This document shows positions 33,515 through 40,495 of a stretch of DNA of 43,217 nucleotides, piece after piece (within the stretch, counting starts at the first letter, position 1; each line of letters starts with the position of its first letter). The stretch lies in the NCBI GenBank assembly GCA_964572855.1, contig CAZNGF010000014.1:1-43217 (forward strand), written 5' to 3'. The position numbers and the translations under genes are program-made. Source of the stretch: CAZNGF01 sp964572855. GTDB lineage: Bacteria; Bipolaricaulota; Bipolaricaulia; RBG-16-55-9; JAJCYT01. Under the pieces are notes generated by a model. It was not told the origin of the DNA and did not search any database. It saw nothing but the letters and a program-made list of their open reading frames with translations.

Positions 33515-34808
33515 GCGCACCCGAACCCGCACGATCCAGGTGGGCGCGCTGGCCCGCGTCGAGGGCGAGGGCGCAATGCGGATCCGCATCAAGGGGGACG
33601 AGGTCGCCGGCGTCCAGCTCAAGATCTACGAGCCGCCGCGCTTCTTCGAGGCGTTTTTGCGCGGACGCCGCTTCACCGAGGCGCCCGACATCACGGCGCG
33701 CATCTGCGGCATCTGCCCCGTCGCCTATCAAATGAGCGCGGCGCACGCCATGGAGGACGCCTGCGGCGTCTCGGTCGGCGGCGCGCTGCGCGCGCTGCGC
33801 CGGCTCATCTACTGCGGCGAGTGGATCGAGAGCCACGTGCTGCACATCTACATGCTGCACGCGCCCGACTTCCTGGGCTACGAGGACGCGATCCAGCTGG
33901 CCGGCGACCACCCCGAGCTGGTCAAGAAGGCGCTCAGATTGAAGAAGATCGGCAACGGGCTCATGAGCCTGGTGGGCGGCCGCGAGATCCACCCGGTCAA
34001 CCCGCGCGTGGGCGGCTTCTACCGCGCCCCGAGCAAGGCCGAGCTGGACGAACGGGTCGAGGAGCTGAAGTGGGCACGCGAGGCCGCGCTCGAGACCGTG
34101 GACGTCGTCTCCAAGTTCGAGTTCCCCGACTTCGAGCGCGATTACGAGTACGTCGCGCTGCGGCACCCGGACGAGTACCCCTTGAACGAGGGACGGATCG
34201 TCTCCAACCGGGGCGTCGACATCCCCCTGAGCGACTACGACGCCACCTTCGTCGAGAGCCACGTGCGCCACTCCACCTCGCTGCACTCGCACGTCGCGGG
34301 GCGCGGGGCCTACCACTGCGGCCCGCTGGCGCGCTACGCGCTCAACTTCGACAAGCTCTCGCCGCTGGCGCAAAGGGCGGCCCGCGACGCCGGACTGGAA
34401 GAGACGTGCAACAACCCGTTCAAGAGCATCGTGGTGCGCGCGGTCGAGGTCGTCTACGCCTGCGACGAGGCGCTGCGCCTCATCGACGCGTACGAGCCGC
34501 CCGAGGCCCCTTACGTCGAGGTCCCCCCCCGGGCCGGCACGGGCTACGGCTGCACCGAGGCCCCGCGCGGCATCTGCTACCACCGCTACACCATCGACGA
34601 CGACGGAATCATCCGGGACGCCAAGATCGTGGCCCCGACCTCGCAGAACCAGCCCGTGATCGAGCAGGACCTGCTGCACTTCGTGCGCCCGCGGGTCGAC
34701 CTGCCGCACGAGGAGTTGAAGTGGCAGTGCGAGCAGGCCATTCGCAACTACGACCCCTGCATCTCGTGCTCGTGCCACTTCCTGAACCTGGAGGTCGAAC
34801 GCGAATGA
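33495..34808 (+). CDS. hydA: NiFe hydrogenase large (alpha) subunit
   Basis: A 437-residue catalytic subunit that binds the NiFe(CN)2CO centre and interconverts H2 with protons. Nickel ligands are in RICGICPV (Cys71, Cys74) and the C-terminal DPCISCSCHF (Cys422, Cys425, then His428), followed by nine residues FLNLEVERE that must be removed by an endopeptidase after metal insertion. GALARVEGEGAMRI is the usual group 3 start. Together with HydB, HydG and HydD this matches bidirectional NADP-linked group 3b (sulfhydrogenase) enzymes, which can also reduce sulphur or polysulphide. ATG at 33495 lies inside hydD, with GGAGGGGAACC upstream, and the stop overlaps the protease start. Confidence 0.96.
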   Translation: MSKSKTKRTRTRTIQVGALARVEGEGAMRIRIKGDEVAGVQLKIYEPPRFFEAFLRGRRFTEAPDITARICGICPVAYQMSAAHAMEDACGVSVGGALRALRRLIYCGEWIESHVLHIYMLHAPDFLGYEDAIQLAGDHPELVKKALRLKKIGNGLMSLVGGREIHPVNPRVGGFYRAPSKAELDERVEELKWAREAALETVDVVSKFEFPDFERDYEYVALRHPDEYPLNEGRIVSNRGVDIPLSDYDATFVESHVRHSTSLHSHVAGRGAYHCGPLARYALNFDKLSPLAQRAARDAGLEETCNNPFKSIVVRAVEVVYACDEALRLIDAYEPPEAPYVEVPPRAGTGYGCTEAPRGICYHRYTIDDDGIIRDAKIVAPTSQNQPVIEQDLLHFVRPRVDLPHEELKWQCEQAIRNYDPCISCSCHFLNLEVERE

Positions 34809-35308
34809 GCGCTCACACGGCGGTCATCGGCGTGGGCAACGACCAGCGCGGCGACGACGCCGCCGGGCTGTTGGCCGCGCGCGCGCTGCGCGAGCGCCTG
34901 CCGTCCGAGGTGGACGTGTTGGAGCAACCGGGCGAGGGCGCCGCGCTCATGGACGCCTGGGAGGGCTACGCGCGCGTCGTGATCGTGGACGCCGTGCAGG
35001 CGGGGGGCGAGCCGGGCCGGCTCTACCGGCTCGACGCGCGCGCCGGGGCCATCCCCGCCAAGTTCTTCAACTACTCCACGCACGCCTTCAGCGTGGCCGA
35101 GGCGGTCGAGACCGCGCGCGTCCTGGACCAACTCCCCGCGGCGCTCGTCCTGTACGGGATCGAGGGCGCGCGCTACGCGATGGGCGACCCCGTTTCCCCC
35201 GAGGTCGACCTTGCGGTGGGGCGGGTGGTGGATCGTATACTGGCGGAACTCGTCTTACAGGAGGCGCAGCGCGATGCACGAGCTGGCCATGGCCACGCAC
35301 CTGGTTGA
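34805..35308 (+). CDS. Hydrogenase maturation endopeptidase (HyaD/HycI family)
   Basis: A 167-residue protease that trims the C-terminus of the hydrogenase large subunit after nickel is inserted. It opens with the family motif AVIGVGNDQRGDDAAGLLAA (residues 5-24, nickel-sensing Asp and Gly-rich turn) and has VIVDAVQAGGEPGRLYRL (about 59-76) and STHAFSVAEAVE with the conserved His. Its likely substrate is the nine-residue tail of HydA, encoded just upstream with a 4-nt overlap. The C-terminal end QRDARAGHGHAPG comes from reading through the hypA start region (35 nt overlap) and may be non-essential. Confidence 0.9.
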   Translation: MSAHTAVIGVGNDQRGDDAAGLLAARALRERLPSEVDVLEQPGEGAALMDAWEGYARVVIVDAVQAGGEPGRLYRLDARAGAIPAKFFNYSTHAFSVAEAVETARVLDQLPAALVLYGIEGARYAMGDPVSPEVDLAVGRVVDRILAELVLQEAQRDARAGHGHAPG

Positions 35309-35624
35309 CCTGGTGGAGCAACACGCCCGCCAAGCGAACGCCGAGCGCGTGGTGGCGGTGGACCTGGTCATCGGGGCGCAATCGCACCTGGTGGCGGACT
35401 CGCTCCAGTTCCACTTCGACGCGCTGGCCGAGGCCAACGGGAGCCTGGCGCGCGGGGCATCGCTACGCTTCCGGCGCGTGCCCATGACGCTGCGCTGTAC
35501 CGGCTGCGGGGGTGAGTTCGCCCCGAGGGGCCAGGACTTTCGCTGCCCGAAATGCGGCGCGCTGGGCCAAGTCACCGAGCGCGGCGACGAGATCACGCTG
35601 GAGAGCATCGAGGTGGAACCGTGA
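35274..35624 (+). CDS. hypA: Hydrogenase nickel incorporation protein HypA
   Basis: A 116-residue nickel metallochaperone. MHE at the N-terminus provides the nickel-binding His2, and a zinc-finger is formed by CTGCGGEF (CxxC) and CPKCGALG (CxxC) about 17 residues apart. The length and motifs are canonical. The ATG at 35274 follows AGGAGG at 7 nt. The stop overlaps the GTG of hypB (GTGA). It delivers nickel to HydA with HypB; hypC, hypD, hypE and hypF are not in this window and must lie elsewhere if the enzyme is active. Confidence 0.96.
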   Translation: MHELAMATHLVDLVEQHARQANAERVVAVDLVIGAQSHLVADSLQFHFDALAEANGSLARGASLRFRRVPMTLRCTGCGGEFAPRGQDFRCPKCGALGQVTERGDEITLESIEVEP

Positions 35625-36298
35625 GCGGGACGCGCACCGTCAAGGTGGTCCAAAACCTGCTGGCCGGCAACGACCTGGTCGCCGACGAGCTCCATCAGGC
35701 GTTCCAGGCCGCCGGCGCCCTGGCCGTCAACCTGATCGCCTCGCCCGGCGCGGGCAAGACGAGCCTGATCCTCAAGACCATCGCCGCGCTGGGTGGGGCA
35801 CCCGTCGGCGTGATCGAGGGCGACGTGGCCGGCCACATCGACACCGACAAGGTCCTGGACGGCGGCGCGCGCGACGCGGTGCAGATCAACACGGGCGGCA
35901 ACTGCCACCTGGAGGCGTCGATGGTGCGCCAGGCGCTGGCCAGCCTGGAGCTGACGGCGCTGCAGTACGTCTTCATCGAGAACGTGGGCAATTTGATCTG
36001 CCCCACCCACTGGCGCCTGGGCGAGCACCTCAAGGTGTGTTTGAGCAGCACCGCCGAGGGCGACGACAAGCCGATCAAGTACCCCGAGATCTTCGCGGCC
36101 GCCGACGCCGTCGTGCTCAACAAGGTCGACCTGATCGACCACGTCGACTTCGAGCGCGCCCGCTTCGACGAGTCGCTCGCCGCGCTCAACCCCGGCCTGC
36201 CGGTGTTCCCGCTCTCGTGCCGCACGGGCGAGGGGCTCGAAGCGTGGGCCGACTGGCTGCGCGCCCAGCGGCGCGCGCGGCTGCATCCAACCGAGTAG
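35621..36298 (+). CDS. hypB: Hydrogenase nickel incorporation GTPase HypB
   Basis: A 225-residue GTPase that drives nickel delivery to the hydrogenase large subunit. P-loop ASPGAGKTSLI (residues about 41-51), switch region VIEGDVAGHIDTDK (with metal-site Asp/His), FIENVGNLICPTHWRLGE containing the Cys-x-His of the GTPase-domain metal site, and the NKVD guanine motif VVLNKVDLIDHVDFE are all visible. The N-terminal high-affinity nickel motif (CxxCGC) and His stretch of some HypB proteins are absent. GTG at 35621 overlaps the hypA stop. It is the last gene of the operon. Confidence 0.96.
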   Translation: MSGTRTVKVVQNLLAGNDLVADELHQAFQAAGALAVNLIASPGAGKTSLILKTIAALGGAPVGVIEGDVAGHIDTDKVLDGGARDAVQINTGGNCHLEASMVRQALASLELTALQYVFIENVGNLICPTHWRLGEHLKVCLSSTAEGDDKPIKYPEIFAAADAVVLNKVDLIDHVDFERARFDESLAALNPGLPVFPLSCRTGEGLEAWADWLRAQRRARLHPTE

Positions 36299-36387
36299 GG
36301 CCCCCGCGGCGGGTCCCGCATCCCTGTCCCTGCTCAGCTTCCCCCCGCTCCCTCTTTGCAAATCATCCCAAACCATGACCCGCGTCA

Positions 36388-36417
36388 TTCACCTCGCCGC
36401 GCGGCCAAGCCTAAATG
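36388..36417 (+). promoter_or_regulatory. Probable promoter of gdhA
   Basis: TTCACC (36388-36393), 18-nt spacer, TAAATG (36412-36417). The predicted start, about 7 nt later at 36424, coincides with the first base of the closing stem of the structured leader. Confidence 0.4.
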
Positions 36418-36423
36418 GGGAAA

Positions 36424-36481
36424 GTCCGGTTTTTACTCCCGAAACTTCGGCTCTCCGAAGCCGAACGTTCGGACCCCGGAC
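36424..36481 (+). promoter_or_regulatory. Structured leader before gdhA (three-way-junction fold)
   Basis: The 58-nt segment closes with GTCCGG (36424-36429) pairing CCGGAC (36476-36481). Inside are the hairpin CTTCGG-CTCT-CCGAAG (36445-36460) and directly after it CCGA-ACGT-TCGG (36461-36472), leaving a single-stranded TTTTTACTCCCGAAA on the 5' side. This is the outline of a compact three-way junction. It ends about 8 nt before the AAGGAG of gdhA. I do not recognise a known riboswitch class. Confidence 0.45.
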
Positions 36482-36502
36482 AAAGCAAAAGGAGAACACG
36501 CC

Positions 36503-37879
36503 ATGGCGACCAAAGCACCGTCCCCGCCCACGAAGAACGGGAAGCTGGACTTCTCCTCCTTCATGGACTGGGTTTCGAAGCGCAACCACGCCCAGCCGGA
36601 GTTCCTACAGGCCGTGCACGAGGTGGCCGAGAAGGTCATCCCGTTCGTCAATCAACACCCCAAGTACCTGGAGGCGCGCATCCTGCAGCGCATGACCGAG
36701 CCCGACCGGGTGGTCACCTTCCGCGTCACCTGGGAGGACGACCAGCGCGTGCCGCGCATCAACCGCGGCTTCCGCGTGCAGTTCAACAACGCCATCGGCC
36801 CCTACAAGGGCGGCCTGCGCTTTGCCAAGGGGCTCAACCTGAGCATCCTGAAGTTCTTGGGCTTTGAACAGGTCTTGAAGAACAGCCTCACGACCCTGCC
36901 CATGGGCGGGGCCAAGGGCGGCTCGGACTTCGACCCCAAGGGCAAGTCCGACCACGAGGTCATGCGCTTCTGCCAGGCGTTCATGACCGAACTACAGCGC
37001 CACATCGGCCAGTTCGTCGACGTGCCGGCCGGCGATATCGGCGTGGGGGCGCGCGAGATCGGGTATTTGTTCGGGCAGTACCGCCGCGTCAAGGACGAAT
37101 TCGCCGGCGTGCTCACCGGCAAGGGCATCGAGTACGGCGGCATCCCGATCCGGCCCGAGGCCACCGGCTACGGCAGCGTCTACTTCGCCGCCGAGATGCT
37201 AGCCACCCGGGGCAGGTCGCTGGAGGGTATGAGCTGCGCGGTGTCGGGCTCGGGCAACGTCTCGCAGTACACGGCCGAGAAGCTGATCGAGCTCGGGGCC
37301 AAGGTCGTGACGCTCTCGGACTCCGGCGGCTTCGTGCACGACCCCGACGGCCTCACGCGCGAGAAGCTCGACTGGGTGATGGAGCTCAAGAACGCCCGGC
37401 GCGGGCGCATCCAGGCGTACGCCAACGAGTTTGGCTTGAAGTTCTTCCCCGGCGAGCGGCCCTGGAAGGTGCCGTGCGACGCCGCCTTCCCCAGCGCCAC
37501 CCAAAACGAGCTCGACGAGGACGACGCGCGCACGCTGGTCAAAAACGGCTGCAAGGTCGTCTCCGAGGGCGCCAACATGCCCACGACCGCCGAGGGCGTG
37601 CGCGTCTTCGAGGGGGCCAAGCTCCTCTACGGCCCCGGCAAGGCCGCCAACGCCGGCGGCGTGGCCGTCTCGGGCCTGGAGATGTCGGAAAACTCGATGC
37701 GCATCTACTGGAAGCGCGAGGAAGTGGACGCCAAGCTGCGCGAGATCATGAAGAACGTCCACGACAAGTGCGTCGAGTACGGCGGCGAGGGCGACGGCAG
37801 CGTCAACTACGTCCAGGGCGCCAACGTCGCCGGCTTCGTCAAGGTGGCCAACGCCATGCTGGCGCAGGGGACGGTGTAG
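36503..37879 (+). CDS. gdhA: NADP-type glutamate dehydrogenase
   Basis: A 458-residue cytoplasmic enzyme interconverting glutamate and 2-oxoglutarate plus ammonia. The substrate site YKGGLRFAKGLNLSILKFLG and catalytic Lys in LPMGGAKGGSDFDPKGKSD are exact family motifs, as are VPAGDIGVGAREIGYLFGQY and the coenzyme-binding SCAVSGSGNVSQYTAEKLIE. Length and N-terminus resemble the hexameric E. coli GdhA class, usually NADP-linked and biosynthetic; coenzyme choice is inferred. ATG at 36503 follows AAAAGGAG at about 9 nt. It lies 204 nt after hypB with its own promoter and leader. With the upstream NAD(P)-linked hydrogenase it may share the NADPH pool. Confidence 0.96.
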   Translation: MATKAPSPPTKNGKLDFSSFMDWVSKRNHAQPEFLQAVHEVAEKVIPFVNQHPKYLEARILQRMTEPDRVVTFRVTWEDDQRVPRINRGFRVQFNNAIGPYKGGLRFAKGLNLSILKFLGFEQVLKNSLTTLPMGGAKGGSDFDPKGKSDHEVMRFCQAFMTELQRHIGQFVDVPAGDIGVGAREIGYLFGQYRRVKDEFAGVLTGKGIEYGGIPIRPEATGYGSVYFAAEMLATRGRSLEGMSCAVSGSGNVSQYTAEKLIELGAKVVTLSDSGGFVHDPDGLTREKLDWVMELKNARRGRIQAYANEFGLKFFPGERPWKVPCDAAFPSATQNELDEDDARTLVKNGCKVVSEGANMPTTAEGVRVFEGAKLLYGPGKAANAGGVAVSGLEMSENSMRIYWKREEVDAKLREIMKNVHDKCVEYGGEGDGSVNYVQGANVAGFVKVANAMLAQGTV

Positions 37880-38523
37880 GGAAACTCCGCAGGCCAACGG
37901 GTCGGCGGCCGGCTTGCAAGCGCCGGCCGCCGACGTCTTGTCAGTGGAACAGAGACCGCTGTGCAGGCCATTTGATTCGGCCCACACAGCGAGACCTACA
38001 TTTCTTCTGTTTTATAACGAATAAATAGGAAATTATCATTACATGTCGTAGACAATTGTCGGGAAAATGGCGGAAGCAAACAGTGAACCAAAGGAACTGG
38101 GATGAAGCATTTCAACAAGAACCCGAAGCCAGCTTGGAGCATCTACACTCTCCAGATCGTGGTCGAGTCTACCTGAAGCAGTGAGCTCCAATCCTCCAAC
38201 ATTCCCAACCCATGCACTGGTGACACTATGTTAAGATGCGCGTCTCCTCTGGGCTGCAGAACTCCAGAATTCGGAAGCAGCGATCTGATGTAGTTTGTGA
38301 TGCCTCCCTGGCGATTGAGTTTCTCTCTGGCATCCTCAACACTGAAGCCTTGTTTCAATCGCTTTCTCAGTGTCTGCCTTTGTTCATCATTTAGGATGGC
38401 CCAAGTTCCTGGAGAAAGCCTCTTTGTGCTTCTCTTAGGATGAACAAACGGCCTTCAGAAGGCCATGATTGCGGGCACGGAGCGACATGATTCGGATCAG
38501 CCAAGCACATGCGCTGCTGCAGC
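37880..38523. other. Long spacer with repeat and low-GC island
   Basis: About 640 bp. The first 110 bp include the degenerate hairpin CGCTGTG...CACAGCG (37957-37991), a relative of 10754-10793. From about 37999 to 38460 the GC content drops sharply below that of the rest of the window. That part contains two short protein-like open frames: plus strand 38056-38184 (TTG start, ending with PDRGRVYLKQ) and minus strand 38143-38454. Neither has a ribosome site or recognised family. Confidence 0.6.
38143..38454 (-). pseudogene. Low-GC open frame, probable gene fragment
   Basis: An uninterrupted frame of about 103 codons, with no ATG, reading LSPGTWAILNDEQRQTLRKR and LKQGFSVEDAREKLNRQGGI then TNYIRSLLPNSGVLQPRGDA. 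The only usual start is TTG at 38358, which would give 71 residues. The composition is protein-like with helix-forming regions, unlike the Arg/Pro/Ala-rich shadow frames of GC-rich DNA, but no family is recognised. The lack of a start and ribosome site and the foreign base composition suggest a decayed fragment of acquired DNA. Confidence 0.35.
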
Positions 38524-38964
38524 TTACGTCGATGCCCCGCCGTCGAGGTGGACCGTGGTGACCGGCACCGGGCTCAGGCGCACGACCTCCTCGGCCACGC
38601 TGCCCATCACGCGCCGGTCGAAGCCGCGCCGGCCGTGCGTGCCCATCACGATCAGGTCGGCCCCGTACTTGCGGGCGACCTCGAGGACGGCCTCGGCCGG
38701 GTGCCCCTCGGCCTGGTGCGGCTCGCAGCGCAGGATGCCCTCCTCGCGCAGGCGGGCGCAGGCCTTGTCCAGCACCCCTTGGGCCCACTCACGCCCCTTG
38801 TCGGCGTCGATCATCACCACGCCGGGCGGGTAGTGCGTGGTGGCCTCGATGACGCAGATGAGATGCACTTCGGCCTCGAACCGCTTGGCGATCTCGGCGG
38901 CGGCGTGCAGCGCGTGCCGGCTGCCCTTGGAACCGTCCACGGGGACCAGGATTCGGTGAAACAT
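38524..38964 (-). CDS. Universal stress protein (UspA family)
   Basis: A 146-residue single-domain Usp. N-terminal MFHRILVPVDGSKGSRHALH and the ATP-binding C-terminal motif VMGTHGRRGFDRRVMGSVAEEVVR (G-x2-G-x9-G-S/V, residues about 107-130) are typical of ATP-binding members, followed by SPVPVTTVH. Such proteins act in the cytoplasm during starvation or oxidative stress; the exact role is unknown. The ATG at 38964 follows GAGGAGG at 4-6 nt. It is not in an evident operon. Confidence 0.95.
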   Translation of the reverse strand: MFHRILVPVDGSKGSRHALHAAAEIAKRFEAEVHLICVIEATTHYPPGVVMIDADKGREWAQGVLDKACARLREEGILRCEPHQAEGHPAEAVLEVARKYGADLIVMGTHGRRGFDRRVMGSVAEEVVRLSPVPVTTVHLDGGAST

Positions 38965-39282
38965 GATCCCTCCTCACGCGGGCATTGTGGCAGCGCGCGC
39001 GGGCGGATCGGCTGACGCGGATCAGGCTTCGAGGCGTTTTGTGTCAGGGTGCGGGGAGGCATCCCGCCGTGGCCGAAAAAGACGAGGGACGCCCGAAGAC
39101 GTCCCCCGCCTCATTCCCAAAGGAGATTGTTGCCGTGCCCGGCAGGGCTGCCCGGCACCCCGTCACGTTAGCCGCGCCCCGGGGGCGGGGCGATGCGCAA
39201 GATCAGGGGACAAGCTGATCTCGGTCATGTTTACCCCCCGCCCCGCGCGTAAAGTGGGGACAGAAGCTTCACGGGGTGGACG
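38965..39282. other. Divergent spacer with several inverted repeats
   Basis: 318 bp between the universal stress gene and the YwiC-like gene. Contents: hairpin GGGACG-N8-CGTCCC (39086-39105), a near-perfect hairpin GTGCCCGGCAG-GG-CTGCCCGGCAC (39135-39158, one central mismatch per arm), and the inverted repeat at 39200-39221. No open frame looks coding. Confidence 0.55.
39200..39221 (+). promoter_or_regulatory. Possible operator upstream of the YwiC-like gene
   Basis: Perfect 7-bp inverted arms AGATCAG and CTGATCT separated by GGGACAAG, about 60 nt before the start at 39283. The centre-to-centre spacing of about 15 nt fits a dimeric regulator spanning one and a half helical turns. No matching regulator gene is adjacent. 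Confidence 0.35.
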
Positions 39283-40122
39283 ATGAGCGCAATCAACCGA
39301 CGACGTTTCCTGAACCGGCACGTGGCCGTGCCGCTGGAGCACGGTGCCTGGATCTGGTGGATCGGGCCGCTGTTGATCGGCCTGGCCGCCGGCGGGCGGC
39401 CGGGTCCGGCCACGCTTTGGACCGTCTTGGGCGCGGCGGCCGCCTTCCTGATCCGCCAGCCGATCACGCTGACGGTCAAAACGTGGGCCGGGCGCGGCTC
39501 CAAGCGCGTCCTGGCTCCGGCGCTGGGCTGGATCGGCGTTTACGCGGGGCTGGGCGCCCTGGCCGCCGGCGCGCTGGTCGGCATGGGCTACCGCCACGTG
39601 CTGTGGCTCGCGGTCCCGGCCGTCCCGATGTTCGTGTGGTACCTGGCCTGGCTCGTGCGCCGGCCCGGCCAGCGACGCCAGATCGGACTGGAGCTGCTGG
39701 GCTCGGGCGTCCTGGCGCTGGCCGCGCCGGCGGCCTACTGGACCGCTGGAGGCGCGGGGACGCTTGCGGCCTGGACGCTCTGGGGCGTGTGCTGGCTGCA
39801 GTCGGCGGGCTCGATCCTGCACGTCTACCTGCGCCTGGCGCAGCGCGGGCTCGATCATGCGCCGAGCCCCGCCGCCCGGTTGCGCATGGGCGCGGGCAGC
39901 CTGGGCTTTCACGCCGCCGCGCTCGTCGTCGCGGGGGGTCTGGCGGCCGCGGGCGTCGTCCCGCCGCTGGTCGCGCTGGCCTTCGCCGCGCTGGCGGGCT
40001 ACGCGCTGTTCGGGACGCTGCAGCCCGCCCTGGCCGCGCGGCCGCAGCGCATCGGGGTGCAGCAGCTCGCGGCCAGCGCGCTGTTCGTGCTGTTGGCGGC
40101 GTTGGCCTACGGCCTGGGCTAG
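39283..40122 (+). CDS. YwiC-like family membrane protein
   Basis: A 279-residue polytopic membrane protein with about eight hydrophobic segments. The family signature VPLEHGAWIWWIGPLLIGL at residues 16-34 (P-x-E-H-G-A-W) and the conserved IRQPITLTVK plus LRLAQRGLDHAP region identify YwiC-like proteins. In Bacillus subtilis ywiC sits beside nitrate-respiration genes, but the family has no established activity. ATG at 39283 is preceded by GGGGTGGACG. It is followed after 17 nt by a small MJ1316-type gene, probably in the same transcript. An inverted repeat upstream may regulate it. Confidence 0.85.
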   Translation: MSAINRRRFLNRHVAVPLEHGAWIWWIGPLLIGLAAGGRPGPATLWTVLGAAAAFLIRQPITLTVKTWAGRGSKRVLAPALGWIGVYAGLGALAAGALVGMGYRHVLWLAVPAVPMFVWYLAWLVRRPGQRRQIGLELLGSGVLALAAPAAYWTAGGAGTLAAWTLWGVCWLQSAGSILHVYLRLAQRGLDHAPSPAARLRMGAGSLGFHAAALVVAGGLAAAGVVPPLVALAFAALAGYALFGTLQPALAARPQRIGVQQLAASALFVLLAALAYGLG

Positions 40123-40139
40123 ATGCTACCCTTGGGCGC

Positions 40140-40400
40140 ATGGGCGACGATGCGCGCTACGACGAGGTGCTCAACCGCGTTTTGTACCACCCCGACTGCG
40201 ACCCGGCCGACGTGGTGGTGATCTACGCGCACCGCGGCGCGCCGCGCGACCGGGCCGCGCTGCAGGTTCGGGACGTGGCGCGCGCGACCCGCGAGGCGAT
40301 CCACCTGAAGGACGGCACTGAAATCCCGTGTCACCGCGTGCTGCAGATCCGCAACGCGCGCACCGGCGCGGTGCTGGCGGGGCGGGCGCAGTTGGACTGA
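40140..40400 (+). CDS. MJ1316/DUF504-type RNA cyclic-group end recognition domain protein
   Basis: An 86-residue protein resembling the DUF504/MJ1316 domain: YDEVLNRVLYHPDCDPADVV with VIYAHRG at the start, and GTEIPCHRVLQIRNARTGAV at the end (pattern 'IPxHRIxxIR' with a conserved His-Arg). In other bacteria and archaea this domain is tied to RNA repair or RNA end recognition, sometimes fused to 2H phosphodiesterases or nucleotidyltransferases; that assignment is by similarity of motif only. The start is ATG at 40140 with no obvious ribosome site, 17 nt after the YwiC-like stop, suggesting translational coupling. Confidence 0.7.
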   Translation: MGDDARYDEVLNRVLYHPDCDPADVVVIYAHRGAPRDRAALQVRDVARATREAIHLKDGTEIPCHRVLQIRNARTGAVLAGRAQLD

Positions 40401-40435
40401 GGGGCGGGCGGGCTCGGGCCGGCGCGATACGGTTT

Positions 40436-40463
40436 GCAGGGGCGCTTGGCAAAGCGCCCCTGC
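40436..40463. repeat. GCAGGGGCGCTT palindrome
   Basis: Arms GCAGGGGCGCTT and its complement around GGCA, between the MJ1316-type gene and tryptophanase. Member of the palindrome family at 5345-5378 and 23619-23650. May terminate the upstream transcript, no U-run. Confidence 0.6.
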
Positions 40464-40495
40464 GACGCTGACGGACACAGGGAAAGGACATCATC

